Assembly (NCBI RefSeq): GCF_034555935.1 | Contig: NZ_JAYDCJ010000003.1 | Location: forward strand, 868,001 to 932,000 | Direction: 5' to 3' | DNA from: Marinobacter qingdaonensis | GTDB taxonomy: Bacteria > Pseudomonadota > Gammaproteobacteria > Pseudomonadales > Oleiphilaceae | DNA: 64,000 bases | In this document: positions 24,467 to 33,045 of the stretch, in pieces | Layout: every line of letters begins with the position of its first letter | Numbering within the stretch: the first letter of the stretch is position 1 | Notes under the pieces: generated by a model | Databases searched by the model: none | What the model was told of the DNA's origin: nothing | Seen by the model: the letters and a program-made list of their open reading frames with translations, nothing else | Position numbers and translations under genes: made by a program

Positions 24467-25774
24467 CTACTGGCGCTTGGCGAGCCGGATAAAGCGGTGG
24501 TGGATGGCCCGCACGCCCAGGAACACCAGCAGCAGGGTGACCGGTATGGCCACGCCCAGCACCAGGGACTTGTCGAACTCGATCCCGGCGTCGTGGATCG
24601 TGTCCAGGGCCACCTTCAACAGCCCGATCAGGTAGTAGGAGATGGCCACCACCGAGAAGTTTTCCACAGTGTGCTGCATCATCAGCTGAATCTTCGAGCG
24701 CCGGTCCATGGAGCTGAGCAGCTGCTGGTTCTGGTTCTGGATCGCCAGCTCCACCCGGGTGCGCATCATCTCCGAGGCCCGGTCGATGCGCCTGGACAGG
24801 TCCTCCAGGCGATCGCTCACCGCTTCGCAGGTTTTCACCGCCGGGGTCAGTCGCCGGGTCATGAACTCGGTGATGGTCAGATGGCCGGACAGTTCGTCTT
24901 CCCGCAGTTCCTCCAGGCGGGTCAGCACCAATCGGTGGTAGGCCCGGGTGGCAGAGAACCGGAAGGTGGAATGGGCCCGGAAGGCCTCGATGCGGGAGGC
25001 GATGTTGGTCAACTGGGCCAGCAGCTGGTGCTCGTCCACATCCTGGTTGTCGGCCAGGGCCTGGGTGATCACCGCCAGCTTCTGGTCCATGTCGTTCAGG
25101 GCCGGGGTGATCTCCCGGGCCACCGGCAAAGCCAGCAGCGACATCAGCCGATAGGTTTCGATCTCCATTAGGCGCTGGGTCAATCGGCCCAGCTGGCTGT
25201 CGGACATGTGCTGGTTCATCACCATGAACCGGCCGAAACCGTCGCTGTGCAGCTGGAAGGTGCCCCAGACCCGGGCCGCGCCCTCCTGGGGCCGGCTGCC
25301 AACCAGGCGCATGCCTTCAAAGTGCTGGCGCACGTAGGCCAGGTCGCCTTCGGTGTCGGCGCTGGCCGGGCGGATGTCCAGGTGGAAGGCGGCCACCACG
25401 GTACCGGTCAGCTGTTCCAACCAGCCCTCGGGCAGCAGGGAAATGCCGGTCTCGGAGAAGGGCGTGTCATCACCGGCGGCCAGGTTGGTGAAGGTGTAAC
25501 TGGCAAACTCCATGTGCATTTCCCGCCGCACCCGGAGGCTGCCAAAGGTCTCCTCAAAACACCCCACTTCCTGCTCCGGCACCGGCTGGCCCAGCAGCCG
25601 ATGCAATTCCTGCAAATGCTCAAACTGCTGCTGCCGCTGCTCCGGGGTGGTCAGCACCGCCATCTGGGTGACTCGGGCCGGTGTGGGCAGCACCTGGAAC
25701 GGGCGCGAGTGCAGCTCGTTGTAGAGGTCGTCCCGTAACGGGTGAATGTCGAGCAATTCCAGTCGCACGCTCAC
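24467..25774 (-). CDS. DUF3422 family membrane protein
   Basis: 435 residues. The start HPLRDDLYNELHSRPFQVLPTPARVTQMAVL is diagnostic of DUF3422. The middle is helical and charged (EAVSDRLEDLSRRIDRASEMMRTRVELAIQNQNQQLLSSMDRRSK). Two membrane helices near residues 355-378 and 400-420 anchor it, with most of the protein on the cytoplasmic side. It resembles in plan the CorA-like and RmuC-like coiled membrane proteins but its function is unknown. It shares strand and short spacing (15 bases) with pdsS, so read-through is possible. Confidence 0.9.
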   Translation of the reverse strand: MSVRLELLDIHPLRDDLYNELHSRPFQVLPTPARVTQMAVLTTPEQRQQQFEHLQELHRLLGQPVPEQEVGCFEETFGSLRVRREMHMEFASYTFTNLAAGDDTPFSETGISLLPEGWLEQLTGTVVAAFHLDIRPASADTEGDLAYVRQHFEGMRLVGSRPQEGAARVWGTFQLHSDGFGRFMVMNQHMSDSQLGRLTQRLMEIETYRLMSLLALPVAREITPALNDMDQKLAVITQALADNQDVDEHQLLAQLTNIASRIEAFRAHSTFRFSATRAYHRLVLTRLEELREDELSGHLTITEFMTRRLTPAVKTCEAVSDRLEDLSRRIDRASEMMRTRVELAIQNQNQQLLSSMDRRSKIQLMMQHTVENFSVVAISYYLIGLLKVALDTIHDAGIEFDKSLVLGVAIPVTLLLVFLGVRAIHHRFIRLAKRQ

Positions 25775-25789
25775 AGCAGGGTCCTGTGG

Positions 25790-27817
25790 TCAAGAATGGG
25801 CTGTCGGGATGATAACGCTGAAACGAACCCCGTCAATGCTGCTTTCGGCCCCGTTGGCCGCTTCCACCCGGGCGCCGTGGAAGTCGGCAATGAGCCGGAC
25901 AATCAGCAGGCCCTGGCCCAGGTGGCCTTCCTCCCGGCCTTCCCGCAGGGATACGAAGGGGTCAAAGATGTCGGTGCCGGCGGTATTGGGCAGGGAACTG
26001 CCCTCGTTGAACACGGCCAGGCACAGGGTGTCTGCCCGTGGTTCCAGCTCGACCCGAATCAGGCCTTGCTCGGGGGTGAAATCCCGGGCGTTGTCCACCA
26101 GCTTGTCGAGCAACTGCACCATGAGCTCCGGCGAACCGGTCATGGCACAGCCCTGCTCGGGCCCGGCGTATTCGATGCGGTAGCCCGGGGCCAGTGCCTG
26201 ATAAGCGGCGGTGGCTTGGGAGGCCACCTCGGCCAGGTCGAAGCGTTCCTTGTCGGCGTGGTCGAAGCTCTGCTCCAGGCGCGCGGCTTCGCTCATGCCG
26301 TTGAGAATCTGCCGCAGCCGGTCAGTGGCGCCGGAGGCCCGTTCCAGGTACTGCTGGCGTTCGGTCTCCGAGCTGCTGTGACTGAGATTTTCCAGGGACG
26401 AGCGGACCACCGCGACCGGGGTTTTCAGCTCGTGAGACAGGCGCCGGGAAAAGCTCTCCAGGTAGCGGTTGTAGCCGTGCAGGCGCTCCACCATCTGGCT
26501 GAAGTGCTGCTGCAGCTGGCCCAGCTCGTCGTTGGTCCGGGCGGCGGGCAGGGTGCCGGTAATCCGGCCGTCCTCATCGACGCTGCCACTGACCGCCCGC
26601 TGCAACCGGGTGATGCGCCAGGATAACCAGCTGGCGTAGCCCAGCAGGACCAGGGTCAGGCCGATGATGATCAACGTGCTGCGGGCAATGACCGAGCCCA
26701 GGGTGGAGCCGGACAGCGTCAGCAGCTGGTCCAGGGACTGCTCCAGGACCAGGGCGCGGCCGCCGAACACCGGCTCGGTGGTGCGCAGCCAGATGCTGCC
26801 GTCGTCATAGCGCACCAGCCCTTCCGCTGCCTCCAGATCGAGTCGGTGCATTGCCTGGCCGGCCGGTGCCGGGTCCGGCTGATAGAAACGCACCAGGGCC
26901 CGCAGGGCATTGAGGCTGATCTGCTCGGCCACCTGCAACGGGCTCAGCTGGTCAAATTCCGGGGTCGGTTTCCGGGCGGCCAGCGTCTGCTGTGCGGTGA
27001 TCCAGCCCGCCGGCTCCCGCACCCAGACGTTCTGGCCCGGATTGAGCCGGGTCTCCAGTTGCCGCTCCAGGGCGGCGTCGGGCTGCACCAGCACTGGCAT
27101 CGGGTCCTGGGGCGTGCTCAGGCTGTGCTCGCCGCCATCGGCCCAGAAGGCGCCAAATCCCAGACGGCTGCCGGTGGGCGGTGCCGGCATCTGGAGCTCC
27201 ACTTGCCAGCCATTGCGCGTCGACTGCCAACTGCCGGTGACCCGGTAGTCCTGGGTCTCGAAGTCTTTTCCGGTCAGCGCGTAGAACTGGCCCGGTGCCG
27301 TGGCCCGGATCAGCCAGGACTGTCTGGCCGTAGGGGCGCCGAGGGCGTCGTCACCGGGTTGCAGCCAGAGCTGCAGGCGATCATGGGGGGCGTCGGTGTT
27401 CCCGGGGTCGTACAGGGCGGGTTCCCGATTGGCGATGCGGATCAGCAGATACAGGTGACGGCCATCGGCGGCGGCCTGCCAGCTCAGGGCCGGCGCGTCC
27501 GGGGTGGGGCTGGTGCTGGTCTGCCAGGGCTGGAACGGCTCGCCTTCCTCGTAGTTGGGCCAGTCGTCCGGGTAGCCGTCCAGGTTGAGGGCCCGGTTCA
27601 GGGGCTCCACGTAAATGGCCGGCTGGTCGTCGGTGACCGGAGCACGGCCGATGAGCGCATCACCGACCGCATCCGCCAGCCGTTCGGCCTGCAGGCTCAA
27701 CTGCTCCCGGGCCTGCTGACGAAGAGCATCGTCCAGTTCCAGCACGAACTGGAGGCCGGCCCAGGGAATCAACAGCATGAGCAGGCTGGCGATCAGCAGC
27801 TGGCGCTTGAGCGTCAA
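25790..27817 (-). CDS. pdsS: Proteobacterial dedicated sortase system histidine kinase
   Basis: 675 residues starting at TTG 27817; GAGGTG, overlapping the pdsR stop region, is its ribosome binding site. Membrane helix near residues 8-24, a large periplasmic sensor (about 30-365) with a carbohydrate-binding-like stretch (LDGYPDDWPNYEEGEPF), a second helix near 370-395, HAMP, HisKA (FSRRLSHELKTPVAVVRSSLENL) and an ATPase domain (LLDKLVDNARDFTP, FDPFVSLREG, GHLGQGLLIVRLIAD). The ATPase glycine motifs are somewhat divergent. This layout and the neighbourhood identify the kinase of the marine proteobacterial sortase locus. It probably senses envelope state and phosphorylates PdsR. Confidence 0.92.
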   Translation of the reverse strand: MTLKRQLLIASLLMLLIPWAGLQFVLELDDALRQQAREQLSLQAERLADAVGDALIGRAPVTDDQPAIYVEPLNRALNLDGYPDDWPNYEEGEPFQPWQTSTSPTPDAPALSWQAAADGRHLYLLIRIANREPALYDPGNTDAPHDRLQLWLQPGDDALGAPTARQSWLIRATAPGQFYALTGKDFETQDYRVTGSWQSTRNGWQVELQMPAPPTGSRLGFGAFWADGGEHSLSTPQDPMPVLVQPDAALERQLETRLNPGQNVWVREPAGWITAQQTLAARKPTPEFDQLSPLQVAEQISLNALRALVRFYQPDPAPAGQAMHRLDLEAAEGLVRYDDGSIWLRTTEPVFGGRALVLEQSLDQLLTLSGSTLGSVIARSTLIIIGLTLVLLGYASWLSWRITRLQRAVSGSVDEDGRITGTLPAARTNDELGQLQQHFSQMVERLHGYNRYLESFSRRLSHELKTPVAVVRSSLENLSHSSSETERQQYLERASGATDRLRQILNGMSEAARLEQSFDHADKERFDLAEVASQATAAYQALAPGYRIEYAGPEQGCAMTGSPELMVQLLDKLVDNARDFTPEQGLIRVELEPRADTLCLAVFNEGSSLPNTAGTDIFDPFVSLREGREEGHLGQGLLIVRLIADFHGARVEAANGAESSIDGVRFSVIIPTAHS

Positions 27818-27820
27818 GGG

Positions 27821-28522
27821 TCACACCTCATGGGCGTTCCAGCGGTAGCCCATGCCGTAGGCGGTCTGGATGCCGTCGAACTGGCCGTCCACCTGAATGA
27901 ATTTGCGGCGAATGCGCTTGATGTGGGAGGTCACCGTGTTGTCGTCGAGCACCGTGCTCGCGGCGTCCATTAACTGGTCGCGGCTGCGCACATGACCGGG
28001 GTGCTGTACCAGGGCGTGCAGCATCCAGAACTCGGTCACGGTCAGGTCCAGCGGTTGGCCGTCCCAGGCCACGGTCATCCGGTCCACGTTCAGCACCAGT
28101 CGGCCCCGTTCCAGCACCTCGTCAGGTTTCTGCAGGGCTTCGGCCCAGGCCTCGGCGCGACGCAGCAGGGCGGTGACCCGGGCCTGCAGGTGCTCCATGC
28201 TCATGTCCTTGGTGACGTAGTCGTCGGCACCCAGGCGCAGGCCGTGGACCGAATCTATGTCGCTGTCCCGGGCGGTCAGGAAAATGATCGGCAGGGTCTG
28301 GGACAGGCCCCGCAAGTCCTGGCACAGGGCGAACCCGCCTTCAGGCTCCTCCCCCAGCCCGACGTCGATGATGGCCAGGTCCGGCAGCGCCTGGCGCAGC
28401 ACCTGCCAGGCCGAGGGCCGGTCGCCAAAGGCCGATACCCGGTAGCCCCGGCGTTCGAAAGCAACCCGGTAGTTGTCGCGGATGCCCGGTTCATCTTCGA
28501 TCAGAACAATGTGCTTTTTCAT
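27821..28522 (-). CDS. pdsR: Proteobacterial dedicated sortase system response regulator
   Basis: 233 residues from ATG 28522 (MKKHIVLIEDEPGIRDNY). The frame is open for another 2.4 kb upstream, but that part is antisense to the sortase-substrate gene. Receiver with phosphoacceptor in LAIIDVGLGEEPEGG, switch LTARDSD and Lys in VTKDM; winged-helix output of the OmpR type with LDLTVTEFWMLHALVQHPGHVRSRDQLMD and TVTSHIKRIRRKF. Three bases separate it from pdsS. Divergent from the sortase substrate; the 192-base gap between them is its most likely binding region. Confidence 0.93.
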   Translation of the reverse strand: MKKHIVLIEDEPGIRDNYRVAFERRGYRVSAFGDRPSAWQVLRQALPDLAIIDVGLGEEPEGGFALCQDLRGLSQTLPIIFLTARDSDIDSVHGLRLGADDYVTKDMSMEHLQARVTALLRRAEAWAEALQKPDEVLERGRLVLNVDRMTVAWDGQPLDLTVTEFWMLHALVQHPGHVRSRDQLMDAASTVLDDNTVTSHIKRIRRKFIQVDGQFDGIQTAYGMGYRWNAHEV

Positions 28523-28714
28523 GGTGACGTCGGTTCGGCGTTCGAATGTGCCTCTATTTAAACACGGGAGCCCGGGAGCACAAGCCGGCGGCCGAGGCTT
28601 GCCACAATTGATCATTTTTTGCGGGCGGAATGTCCGGTTTTGCCACTGGGAGCACCCATCGGCTTGCTGAAATGGCGGCACAACGATCAACCAGGCCGCC
28701 ACAAGGATACCGTT
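28523..28714. promoter_or_regulatory. Divergent regulatory region of the sortase locus
   Basis: 192 bases between pdsR (minus) and the sortase substrate gene (plus). It holds an AT-rich patch (CTCTATTTAAACA near 28550) suited to a pdsR promoter and another (ACAATTGATCATTTTTT near 28606) suited to the plus-strand operon. AAGGAT precedes the substrate ATG. Probable PdsR control is inferred from position. Confidence 0.4.
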
Positions 28715-30877
28715 ATGATGCTCTCGACCGGACTGCTCAAACTCAGGCCCACGATTTCCACCCGCCAGCACCGCAGGGCCCGACGCTTCGCCGAGGGCGT
28801 CAGCCTCTGGCTGGCGGTGCTGCTGATGCTGTTCGTGCACCCGCTCTACGCCGAGGCCGCTTCGGGCGAACGGGCGCCGGTTGACTCGCAGCCGGGTGAC
28901 ACCCGGATGGTCAGTGAAACGGCCGGAGTGCTGCATTTTGTCGACCCCTCCGGCAACTGGCGGGAGCCGGCTATCGTGCTCGACAGCGAGTTTGATATCC
29001 GGGTCAGCGGCCTGATTGCCGACAGCCGGCTGACCCGCCGCTTCCAGAACACCAGCGGCGACTGGCGCGAGGGCGTGTTCGTGTTCCCGCTGCCGGACAA
29101 CGCCAGCGTCTACGGCCTGACCATGACCATCGGCGAGCGCACGATCGTCGGCAAGGTGCGGCCGAAAGCCGAGGCCCGGAAAACCTACGACCAGGCCAAA
29201 CGTGCCGGAAAACACGCCGCCCGGCTGGATCAGCAGCGGCCCAACCTGTTCACCGCGCGGGTGGCCAACATACCGCCCGGTGAAACCATCAGCGTGGATC
29301 TTCGCTACCAGCAGCCGGTGGCGTATCAGGCCGGGGTGTTCGAGCTTCGCCTGCCGACCACCCTCACGCCTCGCTACATGCCGGGCAGGCCCCTGGCGGA
29401 GCGGCCCCACCAATGGCAGGGAGGCTGGGCGCTGCCCACCACCGAGGTGCTTGATGCCGACGCCATCAGCCCGTTCACCGTGCGCCAACATGAGGTGGCG
29501 GCCAACAGCCATCGGGCCAAGGTCCGGATGACCATCGACGCGGGCCTGCCCCTGGTCCGGGTGGTGAGCCCGTCCCACCGGCTGCAGACCCGGCTGGATG
29601 GCCAGACCGTGCAGGTTCAGCCGGACCAGGACCGGATCCCCATGGACCGGGATTTTGTGGTGCGCTGGCAGCCACTGGCCGGGCAGGAACCCAGCGCCGC
29701 CGTGTTTCACCAGCGCTGGCAGGAAGAGGATTACCTGATGACCCTGATCGTGCCGGGCGCGGCCGAGAGCCGGGCGCTGGCCCGGGAGCTGATTTTTGTC
29801 ATCGATACCTCCGGGTCCATGGCCGGGGAATCCATCCGCCAGGCCAGGGCCGCCCTGCAACGGGGCCTGGATACCCTGGGGCCGGATGACCGGTTCAATG
29901 TCATCCAGTTCAACAACCAGGCCCATGCCCTGTTCATGCAGCCGGTGCCGGCCAATGGCAACAACCTGGCCCGGGCCCGGCGCTATGTCGACGGCTTGCA
30001 GGCCGACGGCGGCACCGAGATGGCGTCGGCCCTGAATCTGGCGCTGACCGGTGCCAACGGGGCCGGCGAATCCGCGGCCGGCCGGGTGCGTCAGGTGGTG
30101 TTCATCACCGACGGCGCGGTCGGCAACGAAGCGGCCCTGTTCGCCCAGATTCGCCGGCAGCTGGCGGACCAGCGGCTGTTCACCGTGGGCATTGGTTCGG
30201 CGCCGAACCTGCATTTCATGCGCGAGGCCGCCCGCTGGGGGCGGGGCAGTTACACCGCGATCCAGGATCCGTCCGACGTCGGTGGCCCGCTGGAGCGACT
30301 GTTCGCCGCCATGGAGGCCCCGGTCCTGACCAATGTCCAGGTGCAGTGGCCGGAGCAGAACGGAAGCCCGGACGCCCTGCCCAATCGACCCGGGGATCTG
30401 TTCCAGGGTGAGCCTCTGGTGCAGGTGGTACGCGGTCAGGCACCGGCGGGCCTGGTGCGGGTGTCCGGCACGCGCTCGGACGGCCAGCAATGGCAGCAGA
30501 ACCTGGACCTGCAGCAGGCCGCGCCCGGCCAGGGCCTGAATCGGCAATGGGGTCGGCAGAAGATCGACGGTCTGCTGGACGCCGCCCGATTGGATGGCCG
30601 TGAGCCGGACAAGGCGGAGGTGACCCGGCTGGCGGTGGCGCACGGGCTGGTGTCGCCTTACACCAGCTTTGTTGCAGTGGATGAAACCCCGGTGCGCCCG
30701 GCGTCGACACCGCTGCAGACCGAGCAGCTGCCGACGCTGCTGCCGGCGGGCAGTCAGGCCGGCATGTTGCGCTACCCGCAGACCGCGACCCTGGCGCCGC
30801 TGTTTACCGCCCTGGGCCTGATCGGCCTGATGTTCGCCCTGGCCATTGGCCTGCTGCACCGGAGGGCCCGGGTATGA
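28715..30877 (+). CDS. Marine proteobacterial sortase target protein (VIT and VWA domains)
   Basis: 720 residues from ATG 28715. Long, basic-started signal peptide (hydrophobic SLWLAVLLMLFVHPLYAEA). VIT domain at about residues 80-210 (VSGLIADSRLTRRFQNTSGDWREGVFVFPLPDNASVYG); VWA domain at about 360-530 with the MIDAS residues in FVIDTSGSMAG, the GGTEMAS threonine and FITDGAVG. The C-terminus is a sorting signal: RYPQTATLAP, a hydrophobic helix, then HRRARV. The motif is YPQTA where Gram-positive signals have LPxTG. Its stop overlaps the sortase start (ATGA). The protein should be cleaved and attached by the adjacent sortase; the attachment partner in a Gram-negative envelope is not known to me. 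Confidence 0.93.
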   Translation: MMLSTGLLKLRPTISTRQHRRARRFAEGVSLWLAVLLMLFVHPLYAEAASGERAPVDSQPGDTRMVSETAGVLHFVDPSGNWREPAIVLDSEFDIRVSGLIADSRLTRRFQNTSGDWREGVFVFPLPDNASVYGLTMTIGERTIVGKVRPKAEARKTYDQAKRAGKHAARLDQQRPNLFTARVANIPPGETISVDLRYQQPVAYQAGVFELRLPTTLTPRYMPGRPLAERPHQWQGGWALPTTEVLDADAISPFTVRQHEVAANSHRAKVRMTIDAGLPLVRVVSPSHRLQTRLDGQTVQVQPDQDRIPMDRDFVVRWQPLAGQEPSAAVFHQRWQEEDYLMTLIVPGAAESRALARELIFVIDTSGSMAGESIRQARAALQRGLDTLGPDDRFNVIQFNNQAHALFMQPVPANGNNLARARRYVDGLQADGGTEMASALNLALTGANGAGESAAGRVRQVVFITDGAVGNEAALFAQIRRQLADQRLFTVGIGSAPNLHFMREAARWGRGSYTAIQDPSDVGGPLERLFAAMEAPVLTNVQVQWPEQNGSPDALPNRPGDLFQGEPLVQVVRGQAPAGLVRVSGTRSDGQQWQQNLDLQQAAPGQGLNRQWGRQKIDGLLDAARLDGREPDKAEVTRLAVAHGLVSPYTSFVAVDETPVRPASTPLQTEQLPTLLPAGSQAGMLRYPQTATLAPLFTALGLIGLMFALAIGLLHRRARV

Positions 30878-31473
30878 GCCGTTTGTTCCTGCTGTTGCTG
30901 ACCTGTTCCGCCACCCTGCTGGTGTTCGGGCTCTGGATTCCACTCAAGGCCGTGCTGGCCCAGGAACTGCTGGAGCTGGCCTGGGCCGAGAGTCAGGCCC
31001 GGCAGGCCGAAACCCGGCCCTGGCCCTGGGCCGACACCTGGCCGGTGGCGCGGTTGACGGTGCCGGAGCTGGGCGACTCGATGATTGTCCTGGCCGGCGG
31101 CCATGGCGAGAGCCTGGCGTTCGGTCCGGGCCAGGTGCTGGGCGGGGACAATGGCCAGGGTCCGGTGGTGATCGCCGGCCACCGGGACACCCACTTTGAA
31201 CCGCTCCGGTATCTGCAGGCCGGCAGTGAGTTGCGTCTGCAGGGGCGGGACGGGCGCTGGCGCCGGTATCACGTGGCAAGCACCCGTGTGGTCGACAGCC
31301 GCTCGGAACTCATCGACACCGGCCGGCTGGCCGAGGACACCCTGCTGCTGGTGACCTGCTACCCGTTCGACAGCCTGGATGCCGGTGGCCCGCTGCGCTA
31401 CGTGGTGGAAGCCCGAACCTTGCCCCAGGGAGGCAACCAACTGGAACATTTTGATACTGTTGCCGGCACCTGA
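30874..31473 (+). CDS. Class GN sortase
   Basis: 199 residues. N-terminal membrane anchor (LFLLLLTCSATLLVFGLWIPL), then the sortase barrel with catalytic His in VIAGHRDTHFEPLRYL, Cys in LLLVTCYPFDSL and the downstream Arg in GPLRYVVEA. The family is the transpeptidase of the Gram-negative dedicated sortase system. It overlaps its substrate gene by 4 bases, so the two are made together. Acts at the periplasmic face of the inner membrane. Confidence 0.95.
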   Translation: MSRLFLLLLTCSATLLVFGLWIPLKAVLAQELLELAWAESQARQAETRPWPWADTWPVARLTVPELGDSMIVLAGGHGESLAFGPGQVLGGDNGQGPVVIAGHRDTHFEPLRYLQAGSELRLQGRDGRWRRYHVASTRVVDSRSELIDTGRLAEDTLLLVTCYPFDSLDAGGPLRYVVEARTLPQGGNQLEHFDTVAGT

Positions 31474-31537
31474 GGTTGGCGTACACTTGTGCGCCAAATT
31501 TGGTGACACAGTCGTACGACATGGGTTCGGTGAGAAA

Positions 31538-32236
31538 ATGGGTGCTTTGAGAAAACTGTTGGCCTGGCTGAGTGTGCCGGTGATCTGCCTGTTTGCGTTG
31601 GCGTTCTACCTGGCTCGCCCGTTCAATCCGGACAACAACCGCCTGCTGGGCGCAGCCGTAGCCCGTATTGGCCGGGCCCTGCTGGGTATGGACCGTCCGC
31701 TGGAGGGGCGCGAGCACATGCCCACCGACCGCCCCACCGTGGTGATCGCCAACCACCAGCACAACGACGACCTGTTCGTGATGGGCGACCTGCTGCCTCC
31801 ACGCACGGTCACCGTGGGCAAGTCCTCCCTGGTGTGGGTGCCGTTCTTCGGCCAGGTGTTCTGGCTCGGTGGCAACGTCATCCTCAACCGCGCCCGCTCG
31901 CACAAGGCCATCGCCGTCATGCAGGCCACCAGCGAGGCCATCAGTCGCGACCACAAGAGTCTGTGGGTGTTTCCCGAAGGGACCCGCAGCCGGGGCCGGG
32001 GCCTGCAGAAATTCAAGAAGGGCGCCTTCCACGCCGCCATTGCCGCCGGTGCGCCGATCACCATGGTGTGTGCCCGCCAATACCAGGACCGGACCCTGGG
32101 CTGGACCGGTCGCCGCGAGCCGGTGGCCATCCGTATCCTGCCCCCCATTGAGACCGCCGGGCTCACCACCGACGACATTCCCGAGCTCATGAGCCGGTGT
32201 CGCCAGCAGATGGCCGAGGCCATCGCCGCTCTCTAG
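31538..32236 (+). CDS. 1-acyl-sn-glycerol-3-phosphate acyltransferase (PlsC family)
   Basis: 232 residues from ATG 31538, with GGTGAG close before it. An N-terminal membrane helix (WLSVPVICLFALAFYLA) precedes the acyltransferase domain: block I VVIANHQHNDDLF (His and Asp four residues apart), block II GGNVILNRARS, block III FPEGTRSRGRGLQKFKKGAF, block IV APITMV. It adds an acyl chain to lysophosphatidate at the inner membrane. It lies 64 bases after the sortase on the same strand and may share its transcript, though a functional link is not evident. The C-terminal DDIPELMSRCRQQM is the common end of this family. Confidence 0.92.
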   Translation: MGALRKLLAWLSVPVICLFALAFYLARPFNPDNNRLLGAAVARIGRALLGMDRPLEGREHMPTDRPTVVIANHQHNDDLFVMGDLLPPRTVTVGKSSLVWVPFFGQVFWLGGNVILNRARSHKAIAVMQATSEAISRDHKSLWVFPEGTRSRGRGLQKFKKGAFHAAIAAGAPITMVCARQYQDRTLGWTGRREPVAIRILPPIETAGLTTDDIPELMSRCRQQMAEAIAAL

Positions 32237-32341
32237 GCCAAAACCCGGCATTGGCGCGAAGTTCTTGAAGCACCACGGAAAACAGGGCAGTCTTGGCGGG
32301 TCTGATCACGTTGTTCGATGACCTTCTGGGAGAGGCAAACG

Positions 32342-32584
32342 ATGAATCTGATTCTGTTTCTGATTATCGGTGGTGTGGCCGGCTGGCTGGCCGGACTGAT
32401 CATGAAGGGCCGCGGCTTTGGCGTACTGGCCAACATCGGGGTTGGTATTGTCGGCTCGTTCATCGGCGGGTTTGTGTTCCGCCTGCTGGGGCTGGCGGCC
32501 CAGGGCGCCGTGGGCGAACTGGTCACGGCCACCGTCGGGGCGGTGCTGTTGCTGGCCATTGTCAGTAAGATCAAAAAGGCCTGA
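32342..32584 (+). CDS. GlsB/YeaQ/YmgE family stress-response membrane protein
   Basis: 80 residues with GGGAGAGG at good spacing. Three membrane helices; NLILFLIIGGVAGWLAGLIMKGRGFGVLANIGVGIVGSFIGGFVF is the family signature of transglycosylase-associated-gene-like small membrane proteins, whose exact role is unknown but which are often stress-induced. The next gene starts 2 bases after its stop, so the two are one transcript. Confidence 0.92.
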   Translation: MNLILFLIIGGVAGWLAGLIMKGRGFGVLANIGVGIVGSFIGGFVFRLLGLAAQGAVGELVTATVGAVLLLAIVSKIKKA

Positions 32585-32586
32585 CC

Positions 32587-32988
32587 ATGATCGTACCCGT
32601 CACTGGAGTCTTTGCCGCGGTTATTGGCCTGCTGTTGCTTGTGCTGTCGGCCCACGTCGTCAGGTTTCGCCTGAAGTACAAAAAAGGCATGGGGGTGACC
32701 GACGACCGCGATTTTGAAGCGGCGGTCCGGGCCCAGGCCAACCTGGTGGAGTACGCGCCCACTGCCCTGATCATGCTGGCCATCGCCGAGCTCAACGGTG
32801 TCGCCAGCGGCTGGGTGTACTGGATCGGCATGGTGCTGGTGGTCGGCCGCATCCTGCACGCCTGGGGCATGATCAACAGCAGTGGCGGCACCCACTGGGG
32901 GCGCTTTTTTGGCATTATCCTGACCTGGCTGGCAATCCTGGTAACGGCGTTACTGCTGTTCTGGAACGTCTGGTCGGTGTACGGCTGA
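32587..32988 (+). CDS. MAPEG family membrane protein
   Basis: 133 residues, four membrane helices. FEAAVRAQANLVEYAPTALIM is the MAPEG (membrane-associated eicosanoid and glutathione metabolism) signature, with the conserved RAQxNxxEY core that in eukaryotic members binds glutathione. Bacterial YecN-like members have unknown substrates. Starts 2 bases after the GlsB-like gene and ends before a hairpin shared with the convergent neighbour. Confidence 0.92.
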   Translation: MIVPVTGVFAAVIGLLLLVLSAHVVRFRLKYKKGMGVTDDRDFEAAVRAQANLVEYAPTALIMLAIAELNGVASGWVYWIGMVLVVGRILHAWGMINSSGGTHWGRFFGIILTWLAILVTALLLFWNVWSVYG

Positions 32989-32992
32989 TTCC

Positions 32993-33022
32993 GGCCTGGG
33001 TAGCCCAAGCGCTATCCAGGCC
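32993..33022. terminator. Bidirectional hairpin between convergent genes
   Basis: An 11-base stem (32993-33003 with 33012-33022, one G-T pair) around an 8-base loop lies between the stops of the MAPEG gene and the minus-strand secreted protein gene. T runs are poor on both sides. Confidence 0.5.
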
Positions 33023-33045
33023 ACGCTTTCCTCGGTTAACACCGA

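Noticed and set aside
28523-30943. Open frame continuing upstream of pdsR for about 800 codons on the minus strand
   Set aside because: It is antisense to the sortase substrate gene, which has clear VIT, VWA and sorting-signal domains; the minus-strand product is low-complexity Gly/Arg/His text typical of GC-rich shadows.
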